This document shows, one piece after another, positions 17,201-25,424 of a stretch of DNA of 53,857 bases. The notes beneath the pieces were generated by a model. The model ran no database searches. It was not told where the DNA came from and saw only the letters and a program-made list of their open reading frames with translations. Location of the stretch: assembly GCF_019038435.1 (NCBI RefSeq), contig NZ_JAGPOX010000063.1, positions 1-53,857 on the forward strand. Reading direction: 5' to 3'. The DNA comes from Nocardia alni (GTDB taxonomy: Bacteria > Actinomycetota > Actinomycetes > Mycobacteriales > Mycobacteriaceae). How positions within the stretch are numbered: the stretch's first letter is position 1; every line of letters begins with the position of its first letter. The position numbers were made by a program, and so were the translations under genes.

Positions 17201-19510
17201 TTCCTCCAGCATCGGATCCATCAGCGGGGAATGGAACGCGTGCGCCACGCGGAGCCGAGAAGTGCGCCGCCCCAGCGTTTCCAGCGTCGCCGCGATCTCG
17301 CCGACGGCCGTGTCGGTACCGGAGAGCACGACCGCGGCGTCCCCGTTGATCGCGGCCACCGACACCATGTGTTCGCGTCCGACCAGCAGCGGAGCCACCT
17401 TGTGCTCACCGGCGGCGACCGCGACCATCGCGCCGCGGCCGGGCAGCCTGTCCATCAGGCGGCCGCGCGCGGCGACCACCGTCACCGCGTCCTCGAGGAT
17501 CCACACCCCCGCCAGATAGGCGGCGGCGAGCTCACCGATGGAGTGCCCGATCAGGAAATCCGGTCGCAGCCCGAAGGATTCGGCCACCCGGTAGAGCGCG
17601 ACCTCCACCGCGAACAGCGCGGCCTGGGTGAAACTGGTGCGCGCGAGGTGATCCGCATGCGCGGTGCCGGGCTCGGCGAACACCACCTCGGCCAGCGGAA
17701 CCTCCAGCCGGGTGGCGAAGGCGGCGCAGATCTGGTCGAACGCCTCGGCGTAAACCCGGTGTGTGGCATACAGTTCGCGGCCCATCGCCAGCCGCTGTGC
17801 CCCCTGGCCGGGGAACATCATCGCGGTGGCCGCGCCGACGGGTGTCCCGGTGACGATCGCCGACGACCGGCCGCCCGCGGCGAGAGAGTCCAACGCCGCC
17901 AGCAGTTCACCGCGATCGTGTCCGAAAACGACGGCGCGGTGGGCGAATCGGGTTCGGGTCGCGACCAGCGCCCGGCTGATCGATGCCGGCGGCAGATCCG
18001 GGTTCGCCCGCACATGCGCGGCCAGAACCGACGCCTGCCCGGCGAGCCCGGACTCGGTGCGAGCCGACAGCGCCCACGTGGTGAACGGTGACAACGCCTG
18101 TGGCGCCGAAGAATCGGGGGACGGCTCGGATTCGGGCGCCTGCTCCACGATCAGATGGGCGTTGGTGCCGCTCACACCGAACGAGGACACCCCCGCGCGG
18201 CGCGGCCGCCCGGTGTCGGGCCAGGGCCGGGCGGCGGTGACCGGCCGCACCGCGCCCGCCGACCAGTCCACATGTGGTGTCGGGCGGTCGAGATGAAGGC
18301 TCGGCGGCACCACCCCGGCGCGCATCGCCATGATCATCTTGATCACGCCCGCGACCCCGGCGGCCGCCTGGGTATGCCCCAGATTGGATTTCACCGAACC
18401 CAGCCACAGCGGCTCACCGTCCCGGTCGCCGAACACCTCGAGCAGGGCCCGTGCCTCGATCGGATCGCCGAGGGTGGTGCCGGTGCCGTGGCCCTCGACC
18501 ACGTCGATCTCCCCGGGCCGCAGACCGGCCGCGGCCAGCGCCTGGCCGATCACCCGCTGCTGAGCCGCCGCGTTGGGCACGGTCAGGCTGGTGGACGCGC
18601 CGTCGGAATTCACCGCCGCGCCGCGCAGCACCGCCCAGATTCGATGTCCCTGCCGCTGTGCGTCCGAAAGTCGTTCCAGAGCGAGGATTCCCACGCCCTC
18701 GCCGAATCCGGTGCCGTCGGCCGCGGCCGCGTACGCCTTGCAGCGGCCGTCCCGGGCCAGACCACGCTGACGGCTGAATTCGATGAAGCTCGCCGGTGTC
18801 GCCATGACCGTGACCCCGCCGGCCACCGCCATCGAGCACTCGCCGCCCCGCAGCGCGCCGATCGCCTGGTGCAGCGCCACGAGCGAGGACGAGCAGGCGG
18901 TATCGACCGTCACGGTGGGCCCGGTGAAACCGAAGGTATAGGACAGCCTGCCCGAGATGACCCCGGCCGCGCCGCCGGTGCCCAGCTGGGCCTCCAATTC
19001 GCCCGGCACGTCACGCAGACGGGTGGCGTAGTCGTGATACATCGCGCCGACGAAAACGCCGCAGTCGCTGCCGCGCAGGGAATTCGGATCGATCCCGGCC
19101 CGCTCCAGCGCCTCCCAGGTCACCTCGAGCAGTAACCGCTGCTGCGGATCGGTCGCGAGGGCCTCACGTGGTGAGATGCCGAAGAAATCGGCGTCGAAAT
19201 CGAAGGGTGCGTCCAGGAATCCGCCCGCCTCGGCATAGGTGGAACCCGGTCGGTCCGGATCTCCGCCGAGCAGCCGATCCAGCGCCCAGCCGCGATCGGC
19301 CGGAAACGGCGTCACCGCCTCGCGGCCGTGTTCCACCAGGTCCCACAGGCCCTGCGGGTCGGTGACGCCGCCCGGATAGCGACAGCCGATGCCGACCACC
19401 GCGATCGGCTCGTGCAGTGATCTCTCCAGGTGGTTCAGCTGCGCCCGGGTCTCGAGCAGGGCAGTGGTGGCGCGCTCGAGGTAGCGGCGCAGCGTGGCCT
19501 CATCGGTCAT
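14237..19510 (-). CDS. Type I polyketide synthase module KS-AT-DH-KR-ACP
   Basis: A partly reducing module of 1757 residues with no ER. The N-terminal helix LRRYLERATTALLETRAQL is a class 1 docking domain. KS spans about 34-460 (Cys206, His341, His379). AT spans 563-860 with GHSIG (Ser657) and HAFH at 757-760, so malonyl-CoA is predicted. DH spans 926-1190 with His958 and Asp1120, but the loop reads HAIHDTALVP (Asp where Gly is usual). KR spans 1343-1520 with GAGGALG, an ADD motif at 1425-1427 and Tyr1482. ACP has LGFDSL with Ser1647, followed by an acidic C-terminal docking tail. The ATG at 19510 follows GGAAAGG and overlaps the end of the ligase gene by 11 bp. With DH active, the module should install a double bond. 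Its place directly after the loading protein suggests it is the first extension module. Confidence 0.95.
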   Translation of the reverse strand: MTDEATLRRYLERATTALLETRAQLNHLERSLHEPIAVVGIGCRYPGGVTDPQGLWDLVEHGREAVTPFPADRGWALDRLLGGDPDRPGSTYAEAGGFLDAPFDFDADFFGISPREALATDPQQRLLLEVTWEALERAGIDPNSLRGSDCGVFVGAMYHDYATRLRDVPGELEAQLGTGGAAGVISGRLSYTFGFTGPTVTVDTACSSSLVALHQAIGALRGGECSMAVAGGVTVMATPASFIEFSRQRGLARDGRCKAYAAAADGTGFGEGVGILALERLSDAQRQGHRIWAVLRGAAVNSDGASTSLTVPNAAAQQRVIGQALAAAGLRPGEIDVVEGHGTGTTLGDPIEARALLEVFGDRDGEPLWLGSVKSNLGHTQAAAGVAGVIKMIMAMRAGVVPPSLHLDRPTPHVDWSAGAVRPVTAARPWPDTGRPRRAGVSSFGVSGTNAHLIVEQAPESEPSPDSSAPQALSPFTTWALSARTESGLAGQASVLAAHVRANPDLPPASISRALVATRTRFAHRAVVFGHDRGELLAALDSLAAGGRSSAIVTGTPVGAATAMMFPGQGAQRLAMGRELYATHRVYAEAFDQICAAFATRLEVPLAEVVFAEPGTAHADHLARTSFTQAALFAVEVALYRVAESFGLRPDFLIGHSIGELAAAYLAGVWILEDAVTVVAARGRLMDRLPGRGAMVAVAAGEHKVAPLLVGREHMVSVAAINGDAAVVLSGTDTAVGEIAATLETLGRRTSRLRVAHAFHSPLMDPMLEEFARVCDSVEYHEPTVPIVSNLTGALADPARLRDPRYWVEQVRNPVRFFDGLRALRAEHGVGVFVECGPGSTLTALAREAFGADQVAVTPLLPGRQAESVAVLSGLAAADIAGTPIRWHPDVRPVAEQAELPTYAFQRRRYWLDAGREVDTDRELVEHPLLDRALPLADGGILFSGKLSRDTHGWLTDHAIHDTALVPATAFLEMTLLAAERVGSNHIDELTLLAPLPLPESARVEIQTALGAADDEGMRIVTIHARVAPHGEWTLHAQASLSSRRGASPLVPVHNWPPDNATEVDLEHRYRELAAAGYRYGPAFRGARRIYLRDEEIFSVVSTPGGIDPGGYRIHPAVLDAALHPLASTTGPTRLPFSWRGITAHGPAGGELRVRLSLTGIDAATLEIVDAAGRPVLSVDELVLRPIDTAAFASGSGDDRYRLDWVLPGSRGTSLHHPTPRWFDVGEHDPTPAGVRAAIEVTLRRMRAWLADEDSGVLGIRTRGAVAVDGQSVTDPAGAAVWGLVRSAQTEHPERFLLLDTDDSPIGPLPADEPQIAARAGELRVPRLTGTAAQPTGAPWPTEGTVLITGAGGALGGLVARHLVARHGVRRLLLLGRGPIDADGLDADVSIVQCDVADRDSLSRALDSIPAAHPLTAVVHAAGIADDGLLENLTPEQFERVLRPKVDGAWNLHELTRDLPLSAFVLFSSVAGILGAAGQANYAAANAYLDALARIRNTQGLPATATAWGLWARRSGVSAHLTEADYSRLTRGGLLALTDADGLELLDIACAAADPAPVLIALDRTAIDPDAAPPPLRALARPRRIPVPHIRHEPAVLSLPARFAALDAAGRRDLIHDLVHELAAAVLGHTDEMATVNRTFAELGFDSLTGMELRTRLAAATGLRLPATLVFDHPTPDALAAHLHARLLADDAADPANGHVVDGDRLEDADGEIHAMDAAALIRLAHSGAESLDGPADYDLDDFWTDGHDVFGGQDAQ

Positions 19511-21647
19511 GGTCTTGTCCCTTTCCGAGCTCGGTGTCGAGCAGGGCGAACAATGCGGAGTCGGTCGCGGTGGCGAGGTCGGTGGCGCGCGGGGCATCCG
19601 CCGCGGCCGTGGTCAAGCGGTGCAGTGAGGTGCGCAGCCGGGTCCGCAACTCCGCCCGGACCGACGGATCGACCGTCGGCGAGTTCGCCAGCTCCTGCTC
19701 GAATTCGGCCAGGCGCTCGAGCACCGTCGGACGGGCGGTGCGGCTGACCATCCGCTCGCGCAGATCGTCGGCCAGTTCGCCGACCGTCTGGTGGTCGAAC
19801 AGCGCCGTACTGGGCAGGTCGAGGGTGAAGGTGGCATTGAGACGGCGGGCCAGTTCCACCGCCGCCAGCGAGCTCAGGCCGATGTCCTGCAGCCGATCGC
19901 CCGGGTCGATGGTGCGAGGCGCGGCGCGGATGGTCCACCCCACCGCCTCGCTGACCGCATCGAAGACGATCCGGAACTGTTCGTCCGGGGACAGCGACCC
20001 CAGTGTGCGCAGCCAGATCGGCGTGGACGAGGCCGGCGGTGCGGTGGAATCGACCGCGGCGGCCGGGGATTCGGCTTCGGTCCGGGCGAAGACGCTGTCG
20101 TCCCCCGCGATCAGCGCCGCCCGGATGGCGACCTTGTCGATCTTGCCCATGGCATTGCGCGGAATCTGCTCGGCGTGCACTACCCGGGTCGGGAGCTTGT
20201 AGCGGGCCAGATCACCCTCGGCGAACCGGCGCAGCTGCCCGAGCGACGGTCCCGGCCCCTCCCGGCCACGCACGACCGCGACGACGCATTCGCCCTCGTG
20301 CGGATCCGGCGCGCCGACCACGGCGACGTCCGTCATGCCGGGATAGCGGGCCAGCACCTGTTCGACCTCGGCGGAATACACGTTGTCCCCGCCGACGATG
20401 ATCATGTCCTTGAGCCGGTCGACGAGGTACAGATAGCCGCGCCGATCCAGATATCCGATATCGCCGGTGCGGAACCAACCGTCGATGAACGCCGCCGCGG
20501 TCGCCTCGGGATTTTCGCGGTATCCGGGGCTCGTCGTCGGCGCCCGGACCCACACTTCACCCCGCTCCCCGTGTTCGACCTGGGTACCGCCGATGGGGTC
20601 CACGATTCGAATGTCGCTGTAGGGCAGGGCGAGTCCCGCGCTGCTGGTGTCGGCGTCGGGATGCTCGACCGGCAAGCAGCTGACGAACAGGGTTTCGGTG
20701 AGTCCGTACGCCTGCTGCAAGGCGATGCCGCGAAGCAGGTATTCGTCGATCAGCGGCGCCGGGGCGGGTGCGCCGGCGGTGACCGCGGTGCGCAGCGCCG
20801 TCAGGTCCGCGTCGGGGAACCCGGCCTCGGCGGCGACCGCGGCGAACATGGCCGGGACCGCGAATACCGTGCTCACCCGGTAGGTGACCAGGTCGGCCAG
20901 CATGCGTGCCGCCTCGAACTCACGGCGCAGCACGACCGTGCCCGCGCGCATCAGGGTGCGCAGTGTGAAGCAGCCGAACGGCGCGGTGTGGAACAGGGGC
21001 GCGACCACGAGGGTGATGTCGCCCGGCAGCACCGGCGCGACCGGGTCCATATTGGCGCCGTTCCACCAGAGGTTGCCGTGGGTGAGTTCGACGCCCTTGG
21101 GTCGTCCGGTCGTGCCCGAGGTGTAGGCCAGCATGGCCGGGGTGTCCTGGTCGCACGGAAGTGGTTCCGGGCCGATGCTGTCCAGCGAATCGGAGAGCAA
21201 TTCCCAGGGAGCGGGCGGTATCTCGGCCACGTGCACGCCGGGGTCGCCGGGTACCAGCAGCATTCGCGCATCCCGGGATCCGGCGGCGGCCTCGGCGATC
21301 CCGCGGTGGCCCGGTTCCACGACCAGCGTATGCGGTGCGCAGTCGTCCAGGATGGTACCGATCTCGGGTGCGGTCAGCCGCGAATTGACCGGCACGAAAA
21401 CGGCTTTCAGCCAGACTGCGGCGAGGAAGGTGGTCAGGAATGTGACACTGTTGCCGCCCAGGTACAACACCCGATCTCCGGGACGTACACCGCCTTCGGC
21501 CAGGACCGCCGCCAGGCGCCGGGCGTATCCGGCCAGGACCGGATAGCTGTAGGTGCCGCCCTCGTAGATCACCGCCACCCGTCGCCCGAGATATCGGGCG
21601 AGTGTGTCGACGCGCGTGGCGGGACTCAGATCGACCGGAAGTACCAT
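19500..21647 (-). CDS. Acyl/aryl-acid ligase with ACP domain: loading protein of the PKS
   Basis: This 715-residue protein joins an adenylate-forming (ANL) enzyme to a carrier domain. The ANL part (about 10-512) has YTSGTTGRPKG at 175-185, YGLTET at 314-319, RTGD with Asp396 and the C-terminal catalytic Lys502 in RNAMGK. A Ser/Pro-rich linker leads to an ACP (about 555-625) with DIGLSSL, where Ser593 should carry phosphopantetheine. A helical C-terminal segment (PTVLERLAEFEQEL onward) looks like a docking domain. All three PKS modules have intact KS active-site Cys and no KSQ, so this protein is the obvious loader. The substrate pocket (PLFHTAPFG) looks more like acyl-CoA ligases than DhbE-type salicylate enzymes, so a fatty acyl starter cannot be excluded. 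The ATG has GGGGAGA upstream. Confidence 0.9.
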   Translation of the reverse strand: MVLPVDLSPATRVDTLARYLGRRVAVIYEGGTYSYPVLAGYARRLAAVLAEGGVRPGDRVLYLGGNSVTFLTTFLAAVWLKAVFVPVNSRLTAPEIGTILDDCAPHTLVVEPGHRGIAEAAAGSRDARMLLVPGDPGVHVAEIPPAPWELLSDSLDSIGPEPLPCDQDTPAMLAYTSGTTGRPKGVELTHGNLWWNGANMDPVAPVLPGDITLVVAPLFHTAPFGCFTLRTLMRAGTVVLRREFEAARMLADLVTYRVSTVFAVPAMFAAVAAEAGFPDADLTALRTAVTAGAPAPAPLIDEYLLRGIALQQAYGLTETLFVSCLPVEHPDADTSSAGLALPYSDIRIVDPIGGTQVEHGERGEVWVRAPTTSPGYRENPEATAAAFIDGWFRTGDIGYLDRRGYLYLVDRLKDMIIVGGDNVYSAEVEQVLARYPGMTDVAVVGAPDPHEGECVVAVVRGREGPGPSLGQLRRFAEGDLARYKLPTRVVHAEQIPRNAMGKIDKVAIRAALIAGDDSVFARTEAESPAAAVDSTAPPASSTPIWLRTLGSLSPDEQFRIVFDAVSEAVGWTIRAAPRTIDPGDRLQDIGLSSLAAVELARRLNATFTLDLPSTALFDHQTVGELADDLRERMVSRTARPTVLERLAEFEQELANSPTVDPSVRAELRTRLRTSLHRLTTAAADAPRATDLATATDSALFALLDTELGKGQDHDR

Positions 21648-21665
21648 CGCTGTCTCCCCATATTT

Positions 21666-22541
21666 TTATAGCCAATCCTGCTGTGCCGCAGGAATTGTCA
21701 CCTCGTACCCGGTGCGCGCGGCGAATTCGGCGATGCCCGCTCGCTGCCGCGGTCCGAGCCGGAAGTCCAGCGCCTCGGTGTAGTATCGGCGCAGCGTCGG
21801 GGCGTCGAACGCCTCCCAGCGGGCGGTGCGCTCGCACAGCTCGTCCATCTCGACGAAGGCCAGATCGCGCGCGGCCAGCAGGTCGGCGTGCACCCGGCGC
21901 ACCGTATCCGGTTCCCGCGCGAGGAATTCGCGCCGCGCCGCCAAGACCGCGAAGACGAACGGCAGCCCGGTCCACTCCCGCCACATCTGGCCCAGATCGT
22001 GGACGACCAGACCGCGGACGGGAGCCTCGAACAGCGCGGTGCGCAGCGCCGCGTCGCCGATGAGCACGGCGGCGGGCGCGCGGGAGAACATCGCGACCGG
22101 GTCCGGCGGGCTGTCGAAGAACCGCGGCCGCACGCCGATGTATTCGCTCAGCAGGAGTTGGGCCAACCGGACGGAGGTGCGGCTCTGGGAACTCAGCGCC
22201 ACCGGCACCCCGTCGAGTCTGTCCAGCGGCAGCTTGCTGACGATCAGGCAGGACATCACCGGACCGTCGCAGCCGATCGCCAGATCCGGCAGCATCACCA
22301 GATCGTCGGCATGGCTGAGGAATTCGACGAGGCTGATCGGCCCCATGTCGAGCGTGCCGGCGGCCAGGGCGTCGTTGAGACGATCGGGGGTGTCGCGGAC
22401 CAGGTCCACTTCTATCAGACCGCCGGTGCGCGCCAAGCCCCACAGAATGGGCAGCCAATTGAGAAAGTCTATGTGGCCCAGGCGCGGTCGCCGCCGCGCG
22501 AGTCCGTGTCTACGGGTCTCGGGAGCCGGTGCGGAACGCAT
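21666..22541 (-). CDS. MqnA-family protein (chorismate dehydratase homologue)
   Basis: The 291-residue protein has the periplasmic-binding-protein-like fold signature of MqnA: GHIDFLNWLPILWGL (Asn28) at the start, DMGPISLVEFL at 65-75, MSCLIVSKLPL near 96-106 and ALSSQSRTSVRLAQLLL near 115-131. MqnA converts chorismate into 3-[(1-carboxyvinyl)oxy]benzoate in the futalosine route to menaquinone. Here no mqnB, mqnC or mqnD lies nearby. Instead the gene opens the PKS operon and ends 18 bp before the ligase-ACP gene, which suggests it makes an aryl starter acid. There is no signal peptide. A TAGGGG direct repeat lies 36-51 bp upstream. Family membership is well supported; the actual product is inference. 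Confidence 0.85.
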   Translation of the reverse strand: MRSAPAPETRRHGLARRRPRLGHIDFLNWLPILWGLARTGGLIEVDLVRDTPDRLNDALAAGTLDMGPISLVEFLSHADDLVMLPDLAIGCDGPVMSCLIVSKLPLDRLDGVPVALSSQSRTSVRLAQLLLSEYIGVRPRFFDSPPDPVAMFSRAPAAVLIGDAALRTALFEAPVRGLVVHDLGQMWREWTGLPFVFAVLAARREFLAREPDTVRRVHADLLAARDLAFVEMDELCERTARWEAFDAPTLRRYYTEALDFRLGPRQRAGIAEFAARTGYEVTIPAAQQDWL

Positions 22542-22576
22542 GATTCCACTGTCGTCTCACCCGAACGGGGCGGAAA

Positions 22577-22592
22577 CCCCTAACGCCCCCTA
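22577..22592 (-). promoter_or_regulatory. TAGGGG direct repeat (site A), candidate operator of the cluster regulator
   Basis: Read on the minus strand the site is TAGGGG-GCGT-TAGGGG followed by TTTCCG, a direct repeat with a 10-bp period ending 36 bp before the mqnA-like ATG. Two more copies with the same layout lie upstream of the third PKS gene and of the SDR gene. Repeats one helical turn apart fit a dimeric regulator binding one face of the DNA. Confidence 0.6.
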
Positions 22593-22704
22593 CCCCCGCG
22601 GTCCAACCCCGAAGCCGTGAAGTACGGTGCAGCGCACAGGATTTCATATACCCGTCGGCCCGCCCCGCTGGAGATATCCGGCGCCCTATCAGAGAACTCG
22701 AAGA

Positions 22705-22736
22705 ACGCCGGCCCCCTGTGCACAGGGGGCCGGCGT
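22705..22736. terminator. Perfect 32-bp palindrome, probable terminator of the halogenase/antiporter operon
   Basis: The arm ACGCCGGCCCCCTGTG (22705-22720) is followed directly by its exact reverse complement (22721-22736). The palindrome begins 16 bp after the antiporter stop. On the minus strand it is followed by TCTTCGAG without a long T run. It separates the antiporter operon from the mqnA-like operon, so it probably ends transcription; as an RNA the innermost bases would open to form the loop. Confidence 0.7.
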
Positions 22737-22751
22737 GGCGGCCTGGCCGGC

Positions 22752-24101
22752 CTACTCCATTACGGGTTCGGTTGCGGGAACCACAGTTTCACCGGTCGCA
22801 CTGAATACCAGCCCGTTCTTCCAGGCATTTCGTTCGAATATCCGGAAGATCGGGGTGGCCATCAGGGTGGTCACCATCGTCATGAGCACCAGGATCGTGT
22901 ACAACTCGGGCGTTATCAGGTTGGCGGTGAGCCCGATGTTGACCAGCACCAACTCCATGAGCCCGCGCGCATTGGCCAGCGCGCCCATCGAGCCCGATTC
23001 CCGCCAGGTCATCCCCTGCCAGCGTGCGGCGAGCGTCACCGCGCCGAACTTCCCCGCGAACGACACCGCCAGCACGATCGCCCCGCCGATCAGCACCGCC
23101 GGATGCATGATCACGCTCAGCTTCGTATTCAATCCGGAGTAGACGAAATACGCCGGGAGCAGCAGATACGACACGATCGGCTCGATCCGTTCGCAGACGG
23201 TGTCCAGCATCCGGCCGCGCGGCATGACCATTCCGGCGACGAACGCGCCCACCACCGACAGCACACCGACGAAGTCGGTGAACCACGAGCACAGCAGCAC
23301 GACCATCAGAATGACGGTCAGGGGACCGACCGGCAGCTTGTCCGCGCCGTCGGCCCGCTGCTCGCGCTCGGCCCAGCCGTCCAGCAGCCGCAGCAGCGGC
23401 CGGCCGATCAGCAGCATGAACGCCATGAACCCCGCGCCGCCGACAACCGCCACCACCAGGCCGGTCACGCTGCCCTTCGTACTGGCGACCACGGCGACCA
23501 GCAAGATTCCGGACAGCGCGTCGTCGAACGCCGCCAGGGACAATGCCATCGTCCCCAGGCGGGTGTTGTCCAGTCCGGAATCGTGAATGATCCACGCCAG
23601 CACCGGAAATGCCGTGATCGACACCGCCGCCGCCAGGAACAGCCCGGCCTGCCAGGCGCTCATCTCACTGGTGAAATAGTGGCCCTGCGTGGCCAGCACC
23701 GCGCCGGTCGCGCCGCCCAGAATCAGCGGTACGGCGACGCCCGACACCGAGGTCGCTCCCGCCGCCCGCAGATGCTCGGTGAGTATCTCGGTGCGGAAGG
23801 AGGCGCCGACCAGGAACATGTACAACACCAGGCCCAGCTGGCCCACGACGTAGATCACCGTGAGCGAGGGGTGCGGGATGCTGTGACCGCCGATCATCAG
23901 CGTCGTCGGGAACAGCCACCGCTGTGCCTGCGGCCAGAGGGCGCCCAGCACCGAGGGGCCGAGCAGGAATCCGGCCGCCATGATCGCGACCACCTGTACC
24001 TGCGCGAGGCGTGCGAACAACAACCACAGCAGTCGGTAGACGGCCAGAATCACGGCCATCTGCAACCAGAAATGGACGGTGAGATCGAGAGACGACGGCA
24101 T
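22752..24101 (-). CDS. CPA2-family cation/proton antiporter
   Basis: This 449-residue protein is nearly all membrane segments, as in the Na_H_Exchanger (CPA2/KefB-like) family. Characteristic parts are VAIMAAGFLLGPSVLGAL near the N-terminus, LAAFDDALSGILL (the paired acidic residues of the ion site) and MGALANARGLMELVLVNIGL near the C-terminus. There is no TrkA-N domain, so it is the short, unregulated form. The ATG at 24101 has GGGGAG upstream. The gene lies 27 bp after the halogenase on the same strand and is the last gene of that operon, before the palindromic terminator. Such antiporters occur in clusters for ionophores and similar compounds, so a role in tolerance to a membrane-active product is possible. 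A general ion-homeostasis role cannot be ruled out. Confidence 0.88.
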   Translation of the reverse strand: MPSSLDLTVHFWLQMAVILAVYRLLWLLFARLAQVQVVAIMAAGFLLGPSVLGALWPQAQRWLFPTTLMIGGHSIPHPSLTVIYVVGQLGLVLYMFLVGASFRTEILTEHLRAAGATSVSGVAVPLILGGATGAVLATQGHYFTSEMSAWQAGLFLAAAVSITAFPVLAWIIHDSGLDNTRLGTMALSLAAFDDALSGILLVAVVASTKGSVTGLVVAVVGGAGFMAFMLLIGRPLLRLLDGWAEREQRADGADKLPVGPLTVILMVVLLCSWFTDFVGVLSVVGAFVAGMVMPRGRMLDTVCERIEPIVSYLLLPAYFVYSGLNTKLSVIMHPAVLIGGAIVLAVSFAGKFGAVTLAARWQGMTWRESGSMGALANARGLMELVLVNIGLTANLITPELYTILVLMTMVTTLMATPIFRIFERNAWKNGLVFSATGETVVPATEPVME

Positions 24102-24128
24102 CGGACCACTCCCCGGAGATGAATCGGA

Positions 24129-25403
24129 CTACGCCACAGCGCCTTCCGGATACAGCGGGCACTCGGTCAGCAGCTCGAAGGGCGAGAACAACGCCCAGTC
24201 CTGCTCCTCCCGCAGCAGGTTGACCAGCGGGCTCTGCCCCGTCCAGAAGTCACCGCTGACCAGTCGCACATGCCATTTCGGATCCATATCGGCGGCCATG
24301 TCCAGAATGACCTGACCCATCACCGGCTGTCGCTCGTCGTACACAGCGCGGATCAACCGGTAGTAGGTCTCGTATCCGGTCTTGAAGAACGCGTCGTAGA
24401 CGCTCGTGACCTCGGCCTCGGATAGCTCGCCGTCCAACCGATCCGCCACGAGTTCGGCCGCCTTGCGACCGGTGGCCAGCGCCAGTGTGACACCGCCGGA
24501 GAAGACCGGGTCGGTGAAGCTGCCCGCGTCGCCGATCAGGAGATAGCCCGGGCCGGACAGGGTGTCGGAGTGATATTCGAAGTTGCGCTCGCCCTTGAGC
24601 TCTCGCAGCACGGTCGCCCCGCGCAGCCGCTGTCCGATGCGCGGGATGCGGGCCAGATGCTCGTCGAACACATCCTCGGGACGCCCGGATTGCAGGATGG
24701 ACATGCGCGCCACCGCGCCGATGCTGATGGCGTCGGATCGCAAGGGGATTCCCCACACCCAGCCGTCCTGATGGATGCCCAGCTGGGTGTCGCCCTCCAC
24801 ACCGGGATTCATGCTCTCGTCCAGGTCGCCGTAGTGCTTGAACACCGCCGCCATGCGCAATTTGTCGTCGGCGATCCGCAGGCCGAACTTCTTGGGGATG
24901 ACTCCCGCCCGCCCGGACGCGTCGGCGATGTACTGCGCGGTGGCGTGGTGGGTTTCGTCCTCGTAGGTGTAGGTGACGCCGGTGACCCGGCCGTCGGTCA
25001 CCTCGACCTCGGTGACGGTCGCTTCCTGCAGGACCGTCACACCGGCCGCGGCCGTCTCGTCGAGCAGCGTCTTGTCGAATTCGGCACGTTCGACCTGAAT
25101 GGACCAGGTGCGCCGGCCGTCACCGATCTGCCCGAAGTCGATGCGCCGCATGTTCCCGGCGATTCCGGTGAGTTCCACGCCGGGCTTGTAGGCATACGGC
25201 TTGGCCATGACGGCGTCCAGCAGGCCCAGCTGGTCGATCAGCTCCACCGTGTAGGGCAGGAACGACTCGCCGATGTGGAAACGCGGGAAGGTCACCTTCT
25301 CCAGCAGCAGCACGCGGTAGCCGCGCCGCCGCATGGTCAGCGCGTACGCGCAGCCACCGGGACCACCGCCGATGACGATCGTGTCGTAGGTGTTTTCCGC
25401 CAC
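24129..25403 (-). CDS. FADH2-dependent halogenase (variant B / phenol-pyrrole type)
   Basis: The 424-residue flavoprotein carries both halogenase signatures. GGGPGG at 12-17 is the FAD site, and WVWGIP at 215-220 is the WxWxIP motif that blocks monooxygenation. FPRFHIGESFLPYTVELIDQLG (39-60) and the sequence FTDPVFSGG (296-304), which matches the Fx.Px.SxG halogenase pattern, also fit. Lys73 in AYKPGV sits where the catalytic Lys that holds hypohalous acid is expected. Relatives chlorinate phenols or carrier-bound pyrroles. Chain length is shorter than CmlS. The GTG at 25403 has GGAG 8 nt upstream and is preferred to the GTG at 25412. The gene follows the aromatic hydroxylase by 21 bp. No flavin reductase is in the window. 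Confidence 0.88.
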   Translation of the reverse strand: MAENTYDTIVIGGGPGGCAYALTMRRRGYRVLLLEKVTFPRFHIGESFLPYTVELIDQLGLLDAVMAKPYAYKPGVELTGIAGNMRRIDFGQIGDGRRTWSIQVERAEFDKTLLDETAAAGVTVLQEATVTEVEVTDGRVTGVTYTYEDETHHATAQYIADASGRAGVIPKKFGLRIADDKLRMAAVFKHYGDLDESMNPGVEGDTQLGIHQDGWVWGIPLRSDAISIGAVARMSILQSGRPEDVFDEHLARIPRIGQRLRGATVLRELKGERNFEYHSDTLSGPGYLLIGDAGSFTDPVFSGGVTLALATGRKAAELVADRLDGELSEAEVTSVYDAFFKTGYETYYRLIRAVYDERQPVMGQVILDMAADMDPKWHVRLVSGDFWTGQSPLVNLLREEQDWALFSPFELLTECPLYPEGAVA

Positions 25404-25424
25404 GGTTATCACTCCAATTCTGGT

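Noticed and set aside
22617..24122. Long plus-strand frame opposite the antiporter gene
   Set aside because: It is a His/Arg/Gln-rich shadow of the membrane protein on the other strand, typical of high-GC DNA.
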